From an uncultured Bacteroidota bacterium (GTDB lineage: Bacteria > Bacteroidota > Bacteroidia > Chitinophagales > Chitinophagaceae): a stretch of DNA of 64,000 bases. Position 1 is the stretch's first letter; every line of letters starts with the position of its first letter. Below, in pieces: positions 8,338 through 17,239 of this stretch. The notes below the pieces were generated by a model, which worked only from the letters and a program-made list of their open reading frames with translations, had not been told where the DNA came from and searched no databases. Made by a program: the position numbers and the translations under genes. The stretch covers positions 1 to 64,000 of the forward strand of contig CAIMDZ010000071.1 of the NCBI GenBank assembly GCA_903839875.1, given 5' to 3'.

Positions 8338-9846
8338 ATGAAACGCCTCATAACAATTTTAATGTTCTCAGTTTTCGCAACGCTTGCCGGCGTTACCTCC
8401 TGCACCCATAAACCAAAAATAGTACCCGCGCCATTCAGCGACGGCAACTACCCCTCAGATGTGGCAAAAATAATCATCAATAAATGTACCTATTCCGGCT
8501 GCCACAACGCAGCCAGTTACAAGTTCGCAGCAGGGCTCCGGCTCGATACCTGGCAATATCTCTTTGAGGGCAGCCAGACAGGCGCCGAGGTGGTAGCCTT
8601 CAGCCCTCAGTTCAGCCCGCTGTTGTATTATTGCAATGCACACGATTCCCTCGATGTTTCCGCTACCTACCCCGGCCACCTCGATACAGCCCTCACACTT
8701 GCAGAATACAATGTGCTCAAAAACTGGATTACTTCTGGCGCCCCCGACAAAAACGGCAGCCTGCCTTTCCCCACACTCAGTCCTGATACAAGGCAAAAAA
8801 TCTACCTCACTATCCAGGGCTGCGACCTGATAGCTGTTATAGACGCAAAGAGCAAGCTCATCATGCGCTACATCCATATCGGCGATGCACTGAACAAAAG
8901 CCCGCATGATGTCGAGATCTCAGCCGATGGTATGTATGCCTATGTGCCCTACTTCGGCGGCAGTATTGTTCAGAAGATAGATGTACGTGCCGATACTGTT
9001 ATTAGCAGCGCCAACGTTGGCGCTGCCGTTGCCGGCGGCTCCGGCGGAGCATGGAGCATCCTCACGCTTTCACCCCTCGACACCGCATTTATCGTCAGCG
9101 GCTGGACCGGCAATGGTTGTGTGGTAGCAGTCAACACTGCTAATATGGCTATCAACCAACGTAAATCTGCCGATGCCCTCAATGGCCTGACCTCTTTCTT
9201 CCCCTATCCGCATGGCCTCGCGGCTAATGCCACCTTCGATACATTCATTGCCACCCTTAACACCAACATCATAAAATATACCTTCAGCAGCAGCGGGGCC
9301 TTTACCAAAATCAAAAACATACCTGCCAGCGGCCAGCCCCACCAGGTAGAAATGACCCCCGATAATTCAAAGTATTTTGTCACATGCCCGGATACCTCCG
9401 GCGCCACTAACTATGTGCGTGTATATGATTACCACACAGATACGCTTATGAAAGCCATCCCGGTCGGTGCGGTTCCGCAGGAGATGGAGGTGTCTCCGTC
9501 AAAAAACTACCTGTTGGTAGCCTGCAAGGAAGATGGCTCAAATCCTACCCCCGGCAGTCGTGGTTCTGTCTATGTCATAGATTACAATACCCTCGCAGTA
9601 GTAAAGGTCCTCTATGGCGACTTCTATCAGCCCCACGATCTTACCGTAGATGAGCAGGATGGACTGATCTTTATCCCCAGTGAAAATGCCAACCCCTCCG
9701 GCCCGGCGCCACACCACGCCACCGCATGCAATGGCCGCCCCGGCTGGTACACCGTCTACGACCTAAACACCCTCCTCCCCGCCGACAACAAACGCTACGA
9801 CACCCCCACCGATCCTTATGCAATCTCAACAAGATTTAAACCCTAA
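8338..9846 (+). CDS. Lipoprotein with cytochrome-like domain and YVTN/YNCE-type beta-propeller
   Basis: 502 residues. A lipoprotein signal ends at Cys22 (GVTSC). Residues about 35-150 contain CTYSGCH (Cys50, Cys55, His56), a CX4CH variant of a c-heme motif, inside a short domain resembling the Bacteroidota/Planctomycete cytochrome domains that precede propellers (LNVLKNWITSGA pattern: LAEYNVLKNWITSGAP). Residues about 155-495 form repeated strands of a 40-residue YVTN propeller (SPHDVEISADGMYAYVP, PHQVEMTPDNSKYFVT, PQEMEVSPSKNYLLVA, PHDLTVDEQDGLIFIP). Probably anchored in the periplasm or outer membrane; role unknown. The last codons and stop are in a CCCTAAATCCCTAAGGG repeat. Confidence 0.8.
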   Translation: MKRLITILMFSVFATLAGVTSCTHKPKIVPAPFSDGNYPSDVAKIIINKCTYSGCHNAASYKFAAGLRLDTWQYLFEGSQTGAEVVAFSPQFSPLLYYCNAHDSLDVSATYPGHLDTALTLAEYNVLKNWITSGAPDKNGSLPFPTLSPDTRQKIYLTIQGCDLIAVIDAKSKLIMRYIHIGDALNKSPHDVEISADGMYAYVPYFGGSIVQKIDVRADTVISSANVGAAVAGGSGGAWSILTLSPLDTAFIVSGWTGNGCVVAVNTANMAINQRKSADALNGLTSFFPYPHGLAANATFDTFIATLNTNIIKYTFSSSGAFTKIKNIPASGQPHQVEMTPDNSKYFVTCPDTSGATNYVRVYDYHTDTLMKAIPVGAVPQEMEVSPSKNYLLVACKEDGSNPTPGSRGSVYVIDYNTLAVVKVLYGDFYQPHDLTVDEQDGLIFIPSENANPSGPAPHHATACNGRPGWYTVYDLNTLLPADNKRYDTPTDPYAISTRFKP

Positions 9847-9914
9847 ATCCCTAAGGGACTTCACTGGCGCGCTTAACTTTGTCGCCAGAATTTCTTTACC
9901 AGCATACCAAAGCA

Positions 9915-10211
9915 TCATTCGTACCATGGTTTTCGATAAGTATTAAAGACCCTGTAAACGACAACCGATTCGCCTTCTACACGAAAAACAACAACAAATG
10001 GAAATGATTTCAGTTTGGTATATCTATAGTTTTCATGATCGGTCTTTGGAAGATATTTATAGTATTGTGGGTTTTCAGCGATCTGTGTATAAATATTGTG
10101 CAACTTATTCAAAAAACGATTTGCAAGTTGTTCCCTTATATCAAAATAATAGCCTACGGCATTCAATGTGTCGTCATCCGCTTCATCGGATACTTCAAGG
10201 TTAAATGCCAT
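9915..10211 (-). CDS. ParE/RelE-type toxin (TA locus 2)
   Basis: 98 residues with the canonical plasmid-stabilisation pattern: N-terminal EVSDEADDDTLNAVGYYFDIREQLANRFLNKL helical hairpin, IAENPQYYKYL, then R-Y-TKLKSFPFVVVFRVEG and the terminal VVVYRVFNTYRKPWYE strand. It overlaps the antitoxin gene by 11 bp. The protein is clearer as a ParE/RelE member than the toxin of locus 1. Toxic target not predictable. Confidence 0.8.
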   Translation of the reverse strand: MAFNLEVSDEADDDTLNAVGYYFDIREQLANRFLNKLHNIYTQIAENPQYYKYLPKTDHENYRYTKLKSFPFVVVFRVEGESVVVYRVFNTYRKPWYE

Positions 10212-10452
10212 TTTTTTTCCTGGCTATGTAGTTCCGTGCATTTTCCATGGATTCTTCAACCGTGAAAGTCCTGGATTTCCCTGACAAATAATTTGCTCTT
10301 CTTTCCTTTAAAACAGCCATCATTTCATCATCAAATATATTATAATTATGCTCAATATCATTTTCTACAAAAGCAGCTATAGCCTGCACCTTTTTATCAT
10401 CTGCATGGTCTATGTACTGATGTAATTTTTCCTTAACCGCCGCTACTGTCAT
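10201..10452 (-). CDS. Antitoxin of TA locus 2
   Basis: 83 residues from the ATG at 10452 (a second ATG two codons upstream at 10458 is possible). The chosen start aligns MTVAAVKEKLHQYIDHADD with MTAIEIKSLRKEV of the locus 1 antitoxin. The C-terminal segment (EMMAVLKERRANYLSGKSRTF) has the helix followed by basic/serine-rich turn typical of this antitoxin family. Overlap with the toxin indicates coupled translation. Confidence 0.7.
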   Translation of the reverse strand: MTVAAVKEKLHQYIDHADDKKVQAIAAFVENDIEHNYNIFDDEMMAVLKERRANYLSGKSRTFTVEESMENARNYIARKKNGI

Positions 10453-10541
10453 ATACAATAATTTAAAAGTAAATTTACGAATAAATTAATTATACCACAA
10501 ATCAACAATATACTTCCCTTTATTCTCTGCGCATAACTATC

Positions 10542-10549
10542 TACATTTG
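10542..10549 (+). promoter_or_regulatory. -7 promoter box of folB
   Basis: TACATTTG, an exact TAnnTTTG match 32 bp before the folB ATG; a short family A repeat (10555-10576) fills the leader. Confidence 0.45.
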
Positions 10550-10580
10550 ACTCACGACTTATCAACCAATCAACTCAAAC

Positions 10581-10913
10581 ATGCTCACCGTCTCCCTCCA
10601 TTCCATAAAGATCCACGCCCCCATCGGCCTCTACCCCGAAGAGAAAATAACCGGCAATGACTTTGAAACAGATGTGGATATTTGGCTGCCGGACACGCTC
10701 CCATGGCCATTCGCAGACTATACACTGATACACAAAATAGTAGCCGATATTTTCAGCGAGCCTGCCGAGCTTCTCGAAACGGTTGTACAGCGCATACACA
10801 CGCTCATCGGCGAAATGTTCCCGTTTGCAGAAAAAGTAAGAGTGTGCGTGAGAAAACTAAACCCGCCCATGAGCGGGCAGGTGGCATACTCGCAGGTGTG
10901 TTATGAAAAGTAA
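10581..10913 (+). CDS. folB: Dihydroneopterin aldolase
   Basis: 110 residues, slightly short for FolB (about 120). It converts 7,8-dihydroneopterin to 6-hydroxymethyl-7,8-dihydropterin in folate synthesis; the enzyme is cytosolic and octameric in known cases. Recognised from IKIHAPIGLYPEEKITGN with the conserved Glu, the ETVVQRIHTLI helix and the C-terminal VRKLNPPMSGQVAYSQV, which carries the conserved lysine. It stands alone with its own -7 box. A gene-end repeat (AAACCCCAAACTCCTAAAG) follows the stop immediately. Confidence 0.85.
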   Translation: MLTVSLHSIKIHAPIGLYPEEKITGNDFETDVDIWLPDTLPWPFADYTLIHKIVADIFSEPAELLETVVQRIHTLIGEMFPFAEKVRVCVRKLNPPMSGQVAYSQVCYEK

Positions 10914-10958
10914 ACCCCAAACTCCTAAAGTGGTTTCCCTATATTTCGTTATGAATTG

Positions 10959-11324
10959 TCAATCTTTATTTCGCACTTCAACTTTAATAAACTCATATGT
11001 CACAGCTATTAATACCCCTATGCAGACTAGCATTCCTAAATTTAGAAATAGCTGCGATCGTAAACTTACAATAGCTGGAATAGAAACTATTATTGCGTAA
11101 ATAAAAAAGTTTATTTTTTTATAAAAGTCATCCATTCTATAAAGCTTTGATTTCAAAAATGATACAAAAAGCATTAATGGTAGTACTACAAAATAATAAG
11201 CAAGAAAATACAATCCATCATTACGACTTGATCCCCAAGGCACTAAATCACTACGAAGAGAATATAAATGAAATGTATAAGCAATTAATGCTCCGTATAA
11301 TAAAAATGTGGTTGCTCTATTCAT
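10959..11324 (-). CDS. Small integral membrane protein of unknown function
   Basis: 121 residues with four probable membrane helices (about 5-22, 39-60, 71-86, 91-111) and short charged loops (SFLKSKLYRMDDFYKK). No family recognised. The gene follows, on the same strand and within 30 bp, the remains of a MazEF-like locus. Codon pattern looks genuine, and no better frame exists here. Confidence 0.55.
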   Translation of the reverse strand: MNRATTFLLYGALIAYTFHLYSLRSDLVPWGSSRNDGLYFLAYYFVVLPLMLFVSFLKSKLYRMDDFYKKINFFIYAIIVSIPAIVSLRSQLFLNLGMLVCIGVLIAVTYEFIKVEVRNKD

Positions 11325-11350
11325 ATTAATTTAACCAAAGAGCCTATCAT

Positions 11351-11455
11351 CTAAGCTAACATATTTACCGCTAGTGCCGGCCTTCTTTTTGAACCTGATA
11401 GGTCTGTAAAAGGAAATGAGATAACTACAACATCTCCCTTTACAAATCTTTCCAT
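11351..11455 (-). pseudogene. Truncated MazF/PemK-type toxin
   Basis: Minus-strand translation reads MERFVKGDVVVISFPFTDLS...RRPALAV before a stop after 34 codons. This is the characteristic first beta-hairpin of PemK/MazF endoribonucleases (KGDVVVISFPFTD, RPALAV), normally 110-120 residues. The remaining two thirds are missing, since the membrane-protein gene starts just beyond. It overlaps the antitoxin remnant by 16 bp, as in an intact operon. Confidence 0.75.
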
Positions 11456-11645
11456 GCTTCATCTTCTTCAGCGGTTAACCAATCTTTGGCAAGAATTTTT
11501 TCTGAAGCAATATGCGTAAGTGGTTTATCGGTAATAATATTTGCTTCTTCAATAGTAAAGGCAATAACTTCTACTTACCTACATAATTATGTGGCAGATC
11601 AATAGATATTTTTTCATTATCCGGGGTTATTACAGTGCGTATCAT
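11440..11645 (-). pseudogene. Frameshifted antitoxin remnant of the MazF-type locus
   Basis: Minus-strand translation starts at 11645 with MIRTVITPDNEKISIDLP and HNYVGK, then meets a TAG at about 11571-11573. After a shift of frame it continues VEVIAFTIEEANI...LTAEEDEAWKDL to a stop at 11440. The two halves join naturally around YVGK/VEVIAF as in AbrB-less small antitoxins paired with PemK toxins in Bacteroidota. A single small deletion explains the break. The following toxin is also truncated, so the locus is dead. Confidence 0.7.
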
Positions 11646-11688
11646 AACAATACGAAATTACGCTTTTTTATTCATATAACTTATCAAC

Positions 11689-11731
11689 CAAACGACTTAT
11701 CAACAAATCAACCTTTCAACATATCAACTAA
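11689..11731. repeat. Short tandem array, family A, at the purL stop codon
   Basis: Units TTATCAACC, TTATCAACAAATCAACC, TTTCAAC and ATATCAAC. On the purL coding strand the array reads TAGTTGATATGTTG..., so the purL stop codon TAG is the first part of the array. Confidence 0.7.
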
Positions 11732-13929
11732 ACAAGCAGCTTCTCCAGTGCCGTATCATAAGCCTCTCTCCAGTCATTCACAAAGCCCCAGCTCTCATCG
11801 TCCACGCATATTTCCTTATTCGCATTTACATGCCCTATCTTAATAAAGGGAGTGCCTTTTAACTCAGCTTCAAACAGCGCGTGTAAATCCGGGTTCACAC
11901 TCACTACCACCCTGCTCTGGCCCTCGCCAAACAACATAGCATCCTTTCTCAAACCTTTTTCTGTATGAATACTAAATCCATATCCATAAGTCATAGCGCA
12001 CTCCAGCAGGCAGGCAAAAAGTCCTCCCTCCGATATATCATGCGCCGACTTTACCAGCTTCTCTCCCACCACCCTGGCAACAGTTTGCTGCACTTCATAT
12101 TCTTCCTCCAGCTCAAAATGCGGAGCCGGGCTATAGGTAACACCGCAAAGATGATGCAGGTATTCCGAGCAATTAATATCATTCCTGTTCTTACCAATCA
12201 CATAAATACTATCTCCCGGATGCCTGAAACTCAGCGGCATTTTCTGCGAGAGGTTATCAAGTACACCCACCATTCCTATAGTTGGGGTAGGGTATACCGG
12301 GCCATCTTCACTCTGGTTGTAGAAGCTTACATTACCGCCTGTTACTGGGGTATCAAACTTAAGGCAGGCTTCACCCATACCTTTGATAGCCTGTACAAAC
12401 TGGTAATACACTTCCGGATTATACGGATTACCAAAGTTCAGGCAATTAGTGATTGCCACCGGCAGACCACCGCTGCACACTATGTTGCGCGATGCCTCGC
12501 TCACCGCTATCATGGCGCCTTTGTAAGGGTCGGCAAATACATAACGGCTGTTACAATCGGTAGTCATCGCAAGGCCTTTCTGCGAACCATGAATGCGCAC
12601 TACGGTAGCATCGCTTGGCTCATTGGTCTGCGTGTTCCCGGTCATTACCATACTGTCATATTGCTCATATATCCACCGCTTCGATGCAATATTTGGTAAC
12701 TGCACCAGTTGGAATGCTACTTCTTTCAGGTCTGCAGGTTCTTTAATACTGTCCGGGTTGAACTTAGCTATCTCTGCAAAATAAGCCGGTGTAGTGTATT
12801 CCCTTTCATATACCGGCGCACCGCCACCCAGCACCAGGCTCTCAGCCGGCACATCGGCCACCAGTTCATTATTCATGTAGTACTTGAGGTTGGTATCTTT
12901 TGTCACTTCCCCTATCTGTACGCAATGTATGTCCCATTTGTCGAAAATCTTTTGTACTTCACCCTCCCGTCCTTTCTTCACTACTATCAGCATACGCTCC
13001 TGGCTCTCACTCAGCAGCATTTCCCACGGTTTCATGTTACTCTGGCGGGTAGGCACTTTGTCCAGGTGAATGATCATACCATGCTCGCCTTTGGCGCTCA
13101 TTTCACTCGTGCTGCACGTAATACCCGCTGCACCCATGTCCTGCATGCCTATCAGTGCGCCCGTTAGTATCATTTCCAGGCATGCCTCCAGCAGTTTCTT
13201 CTCCTCAAACGGGTCGCCCACCTGCACCGATGGCAGCGATTCCGCGCTGTTCTCACTGATATCAGCCGATGCAAACGAAGCTCCGCCTATACCATCCTTA
13301 CCCGTTGATGCTCCCACAATAAATACGGGATTGCCTGCCCCATGAGATGTTGCGGAAACAGTTTGCCCAACGGTTACAACACCCACGCTCATAGCATTCA
13401 CCAGCGGATTGGTCTGGTAGCAGCTTTCATAGTATACCTCACCTGCCACGGTTGGCACTCCAAAGCAATTGCCGTAATGGCCAATCCCTTTCACCACGCC
13501 TTTTATCAGCCACCTTGTTTTAGGATTATCTACCTTACCGAACCTTAAAGAGTTTAAAGAAGCTACCGGCCTCGCCCCCATCGTAAAAATATCCCTGTGA
13601 ATTCCCCCCACACCTGTAGCCGCCCCCTGGAATGGTTCAATTGCAGATGGGTGATTATGGCTCTCTATCTTGAATACACAACCCAGGCCATCGCCTATAT
13701 CCACCAGTCCTGCATTTTCTTCACCCGCCTTTACCAGCAGCTTCGCACCGTCGCGTGGCAGAGTTTTCAGCCATTTTATCGAGTTTTTGTAACTGCAATG
13801 TTCGCTCCACATTACCGAGTACATAGCTGTTTCAGTAAAATTCGGGGTGCGCCCCAATACATGTTTTATTTTTTCAAATTCTTCTTCGCGAAGGCCCAGT
13901 TTTATGGCTTGTTCGAGTGTTGCGGTCAT
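11728..13929 (-). CDS. purL: Phosphoribosylformylglycinamidine synthase subunit PurL
   Basis: 733 residues, the small stand-alone PurL type that works with PurS and PurQ in purine synthesis, converting FGAR, ATP and ammonia to FGAM. Visible blocks: MWSEHCSYKNSIKWL (N-terminal, substrate His), GLVDIGDGLGCVFKIESHNHPSAIEPFQGAATGVGG split over residues 56-90, GGNVSFYNQSE, AHDISEGGL and the C-terminal FGEGQSRVVVS. Cytosolic. It has an exact TAGGTTTG box directly before the ATG and no neighbouring purine gene. Confidence 0.95.
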   Translation of the reverse strand: MTATLEQAIKLGLREEEFEKIKHVLGRTPNFTETAMYSVMWSEHCSYKNSIKWLKTLPRDGAKLLVKAGEENAGLVDIGDGLGCVFKIESHNHPSAIEPFQGAATGVGGIHRDIFTMGARPVASLNSLRFGKVDNPKTRWLIKGVVKGIGHYGNCFGVPTVAGEVYYESCYQTNPLVNAMSVGVVTVGQTVSATSHGAGNPVFIVGASTGKDGIGGASFASADISENSAESLPSVQVGDPFEEKKLLEACLEMILTGALIGMQDMGAAGITCSTSEMSAKGEHGMIIHLDKVPTRQSNMKPWEMLLSESQERMLIVVKKGREGEVQKIFDKWDIHCVQIGEVTKDTNLKYYMNNELVADVPAESLVLGGGAPVYEREYTTPAYFAEIAKFNPDSIKEPADLKEVAFQLVQLPNIASKRWIYEQYDSMVMTGNTQTNEPSDATVVRIHGSQKGLAMTTDCNSRYVFADPYKGAMIAVSEASRNIVCSGGLPVAITNCLNFGNPYNPEVYYQFVQAIKGMGEACLKFDTPVTGGNVSFYNQSEDGPVYPTPTIGMVGVLDNLSQKMPLSFRHPGDSIYVIGKNRNDINCSEYLHHLCGVTYSPAPHFELEEEYEVQQTVARVVGEKLVKSAHDISEGGLFACLLECAMTYGYGFSIHTEKGLRKDAMLFGEGQSRVVVSVNPDLHALFEAELKGTPFIKIGHVNANKEICVDDESWGFVNDWREAYDTALEKLLV

Positions 13930-13933
13930 GGTG

Positions 13934-13941
13934 CAAACCTA
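13934..13941 (-). promoter_or_regulatory. -7 promoter box of purL
   Basis: TAGGTTTG on the minus strand ends 4 bp before the purL ATG at 13929. An exact TAnnTTTG match; use of it would give a nearly leaderless mRNA. Confidence 0.45.
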
Positions 13942-14037
13942 CAAAATTTTAAACAAGTCAGCCACACCTTAGAGATGCCCGGCATCTATACAAAAAATAT
14001 ATGCTGTAAAATAAAAAGCCGTAATGTGATCAAAGTG

Positions 14038-14820
14038 TCAGTTAATCAGGCCTGTATAACGTATCCCGTACGTCATGGTCTGAAATGTCAGCCCGCTTGT
14101 CTTCGACATATTGTTAACCACATCAGCCACAAAGAATCCAAGCATCATGGTCCGGTTGTTCAGCTTTTCGCCTCCATCACGGTTAAAGCTTAGTCCCAGC
14201 CCGAAATTCGGCTGCAGCACCATGCCATTAAACTGTTTTTTAGCATCATTGCCATCGTTGGCATCTATGACGTAAGTGACATTTACCCCGATATCGAAAT
14301 AATAACCCACAATTCTTCCATTCTTGTTCACCCCAACTATGGTTGCATTCAGCGGCACACCAAAACTTGCAATGTTGTAGTCTTTCTTAGTTGCAGCAGT
14401 ATCGTTGAATACTCCTTTGGCTTTGTAACCCTGGCACATCACAGCCCCGGTTATCGCAAATTGTATATGCTGATTAATTTCCAGGAGCGGAACTTTAGCA
14501 CCTATTTCCACCTCATAAGCGAATCCACCTCCCGTCGCCGAATGTGTGGCATACCTGGTAGTTGTTTTTCCGGAACCCAGGCCCAGGCTTTCATAAAACG
14601 ATATGTACTTGATTCCTTCACCGGCACCCGCACTCCCCCTGTTTGCCAGGGGGGCACAGGTAAAATCTTCTGTCAGCATTTTCTTTTCAGAAGGTTTGCC
14701 TGTACTCAATGCAAGCAATCCGTCTCCTTTATTATCTGCCAATGTTAACCAGTCAGTTGTTTGTGCAGCGGCACACTGCACAAGAAAGATCAATGCCAGG
14801 AGTAAGTATCTGACGCTCAT
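14038..14820 (-). CDS. Secreted protein of unknown function, possible outer-membrane beta-barrel
   Basis: 260 residues from the ATG at 14820, preferred over 14853 because it opens directly into a signal peptide (MSVRYLLLALIFLVQCAAAQ). The mature part alternates short hydrophobic and polar strands (YISFYESLGLGSGKTTTRYA, FAYEVEIGAKVPLLEI, IVGYYFDIGVNVTYVI, LQPNFGLGLSFNRDGG) and ends in GIRYTGLIN, suggestive of an outer-membrane barrel of about 10-12 strands. No family recognised. Confidence 0.65.
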   Translation of the reverse strand: MSVRYLLLALIFLVQCAAAQTTDWLTLADNKGDGLLALSTGKPSEKKMLTEDFTCAPLANRGSAGAGEGIKYISFYESLGLGSGKTTTRYATHSATGGGFAYEVEIGAKVPLLEINQHIQFAITGAVMCQGYKAKGVFNDTAATKKDYNIASFGVPLNATIVGVNKNGRIVGYYFDIGVNVTYVIDANDGNDAKKQFNGMVLQPNFGLGLSFNRDGGEKLNNRTMMLGFFVADVVNNMSKTSGLTFQTMTYGIRYTGLIN

Positions 14821-14876
14821 AAGGTGTTTTTGAGGATAAATATAATTGTTCACAGGTAATTATCTAAATACTGAAC

Positions 14877-14914
14877 GTAAAAAAAGCAGGAAGGGTACAA
14901 ACCACTTCCTGCTT
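14877..14914 (-). terminator. Rho-independent terminator
   Basis: On the minus strand AAGCAGGAAG, an 11-nt loop, CTTCCTGCTT and then a run of T residues. It lies 22 bp past the small basic gene's stop and ends the 15-17 kb transcript. Confidence 0.8.
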
Positions 14915-14935
14915 AAATCTATTTGTCAACTCCAG

Positions 14936-15151
14936 TTACTTTATTCCTTTCTGCTTATTTTTTTCTTTCTTTATCAGTTCCAGTTGTTTATCATTATCCG
15001 AGTGATGTGTAATAACTCTAACATGCCTGTGCTTAACTTTTTTCTTCGCAGCTTTGTGTCTGCTTTGCGCATCTGCACCAACCGCTGCCAGTAATCCTGC
15101 AACTAAAAGAATTACGGCGAATCTACTTACCCGCAATAACGATTTTTTCAT
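14936..15151 (-). CDS. Small secreted basic protein
   Basis: 71 residues: a signal peptide (about 1-29, ending GADAQ) followed by a Lys/His-rich mature part of about 42 residues (HKAAKKKVKHRHVRVITHH). The start overlaps the 3' end of the preceding T9SS gene by 29 bp, so the two are probably co-transcribed and share the terminator at 14877-14914. No family recognised; a periplasmic metal- or nucleic-acid-binding role would only be a guess from composition. Confidence 0.55.
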   Translation of the reverse strand: MKKSLLRVSRFAVILLVAGLLAAVGADAQSRHKAAKKKVKHRHVRVITHHSDNDKQLELIKKEKNKQKGIK

Positions 15152-17006
15152 TCTTAATATTGGTTGTAGCCCCTACAATGTTAAGTGAATATAAACCCGG
15201 CGACATGCTTGCCTTATTAAAGGAAAAAACTTGCTCACCCATCTCTGCCATACCATTGTACAATTCCACAACAGTGCGGCCTGACATGTCGGTAATATTG
15301 ATCATAATATTCTGCCTTTCAGGCACATCAAACTTCACCTTGTAATTATCCACTACCGGGTTAGGATAAACCCTGGCGGTAGTTTGTTCAACCTGAACAT
15401 TATTTACCCCAACTCCATAAGGATTTATTTTAGCTATCCATTGCAGCCAGTCATTGGTTGGCGCTGAGTTACCGTACATACCTGCCATCCATAAGGTACC
15501 AGTGTTGTCGCCATAGCGTTTGCATATCCCTGTATAGTCTCCCCACCTTTCTGTGGGCCCGACTGTACCGGGATAGGAAATAAATCCCAGACCTGATTTA
15601 ACGATTAAAGGCGATGACCAGTTCATACTCTGATCAACTCTGACTGCACAGGTACGCGGGTACATCGCCGAGGTACTTTCGTTGTAGGCAATAATAACAG
15701 ATTTATCGTTACTGTCCTTGCCAGGGGATGCTACTGCAGGATAGGCCAGGTCTGTTGTTCCGGCGAGCCCTAAGGAGGTACTCAGATCGGTAAGTGTACT
15801 AACGGTGAGCCTGTTATAACAAAGTCCGCACCACCCGCTCCCAATGTCTTTGGTGAATACAAAATGGATAGTACCCTTTAAATAAAATCCGTCCAGGGCC
15901 CGGCAGTCGCCGGTATTAAGCGTCAGCGTAGTCCCCATCTGGTTAGCGCTGCCGCCTGTGCTGAATGTTGTTGTGGGTACATTATAGGAATTGAGTACAG
16001 CCGTACCCGAAGCAATATTATTGGTAATGTTCATCAATTTGATCACGTTTGTTCCGGTTGTGGAACCTCCGGTTGATACTAAGTAAATACCGGGTCCGTA
16101 ACTGCCACTCTGCCCATAACCTACAGGCAGCGGTGTGAAATAGTTTACCCGGTAATATTTTGATAGCGGCGTTGTACCCGCAAAGCAGGGTGCCTTCTGG
16201 ATCTGGTATATTATGCTCTCCACATAGCTGCCGCTTGCCGATGAAAATGAATTTCCCGTTACGAATAACTCATCATTCGATACAGCAATTTTGGGATAAT
16301 CGAAAAAGGTACCATTACCTGCCGGGTTACCTGTAAATTTATAGTATCTCCATCCGTCTGCCGGATTGCTGGTGATGGAAAAACCTAAAACTACAGTCGA
16401 AGTAGCGGATACCTGGTCACAGGTCTGCATATAAAAAATAAATCTGCGCGCTACATTATCCCATATTACTTTCGGGTCGCAGAGGGAATTACTTAGTGTT
16501 GCATCACCTATCATCGCGTACACATCGTGGCTGTAGGTCATAGTACCTGTTGTAGTATAATAGCCTACTTTGCTGTTCACAAATGCCACAATAGTATCCT
16601 TGTCCGATATGGCAATAGTATTATCAAGTGGCGTTTCGAGGCCATTATTATTCAACCCGGCAAAGTTGATACCGAGAACAGGAGGCGTTGCTGATGCAGT
16701 AGTCTTTGCTCCTGTTCCGGGATTTTGGAACTGTTCCTTTAATTTATTTTTTTCCTCTTTTATTTTTTCTAGCAACTCATCATTTTCACTCTCATTTTTC
16801 GATACCCTGATTAGCATAGGTTGCCAGGTCTGATCCATTGATGGCGGATTGTTGGCTCCAATATATATGGCCTCAAGCGGCAGTCCCACAATTCCAGACT
16901 CTTCTTTTACCATTTTATCGGTAGCTTCAATATTTACTTTGGCATATTGGGCATCTACCGTCAGGAATAATCCAAGGCTTAGTGTAGTTAATATTACTTG
17001 CTTCAT
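15123..17006 (-). CDS. Large secreted protein with T9SS sorting domain
   Basis: 627 residues from the ATG at 17006; the longer frame to 17033 only adds a non-signal extension. Signal peptide about 1-19 (TLSLGLFLTVDAQ). Residues about 70-100 are charged and may form a coiled coil (LLEKIKEEKNKLKEQ). The middle (about 115-540) is a beta-rich region with propeller-like blocks (CDPKVIWDNVARRFIFYM, FFDYPKIAVSNDELFVTGN). The last 80 residues are a T9SS domain (VYPNPVVDNYKV, DMSGRTVVELYNG, SPGLYSLNI). No catalytic motif seen. Confidence 0.85.
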   Translation of the reverse strand: MKQVILTTLSLGLFLTVDAQYAKVNIEATDKMVKEESGIVGLPLEAIYIGANNPPSMDQTWQPMLIRVSKNESENDELLEKIKEEKNKLKEQFQNPGTGAKTTASATPPVLGINFAGLNNNGLETPLDNTIAISDKDTIVAFVNSKVGYYTTTGTMTYSHDVYAMIGDATLSNSLCDPKVIWDNVARRFIFYMQTCDQVSATSTVVLGFSITSNPADGWRYYKFTGNPAGNGTFFDYPKIAVSNDELFVTGNSFSSASGSYVESIIYQIQKAPCFAGTTPLSKYYRVNYFTPLPVGYGQSGSYGPGIYLVSTGGSTTGTNVIKLMNITNNIASGTAVLNSYNVPTTTFSTGGSANQMGTTLTLNTGDCRALDGFYLKGTIHFVFTKDIGSGWCGLCYNRLTVSTLTDLSTSLGLAGTTDLAYPAVASPGKDSNDKSVIIAYNESTSAMYPRTCAVRVDQSMNWSSPLIVKSGLGFISYPGTVGPTERWGDYTGICKRYGDNTGTLWMAGMYGNSAPTNDWLQWIAKINPYGVGVNNVQVEQTTARVYPNPVVDNYKVKFDVPERQNIMINITDMSGRTVVELYNGMAEMGEQVFSFNKASMSPGLYSLNIVGATTNIKNEKIVIAGK

Positions 17007-17190
17007 TATTATTACTTTTTTCAAAATTAACAATATTATTTTAAGAATAATTGATTTTGGTAAATATTATATTTTTAAATCATATAAATAAATAAAATTC
17101 CTGCAGCAACTGTTTAGTTGAATATTGCTTTATCAGCGCACTAAACTGATACTGTTTCCTGCTGCATGGTAATTCCGAATTACATACTGC

Positions 17191-17216
17191 AAAAAAGGGG
17201 CCAGATTTATGGCCCC
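17191..17216 (-). terminator. Rho-independent terminator of the ferritin-like operon
   Basis: Minus strand: GGGGCC-ATAAATCT-GGCCCC followed by TTTTTT, 24 bp after the stop at 17240. A second small palindrome (GTAATTC-C-GAATTAC) lies just beyond. Confidence 0.8.
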
Positions 17217-17239
17217 AATAAAATAACGTAAAAAAAATA

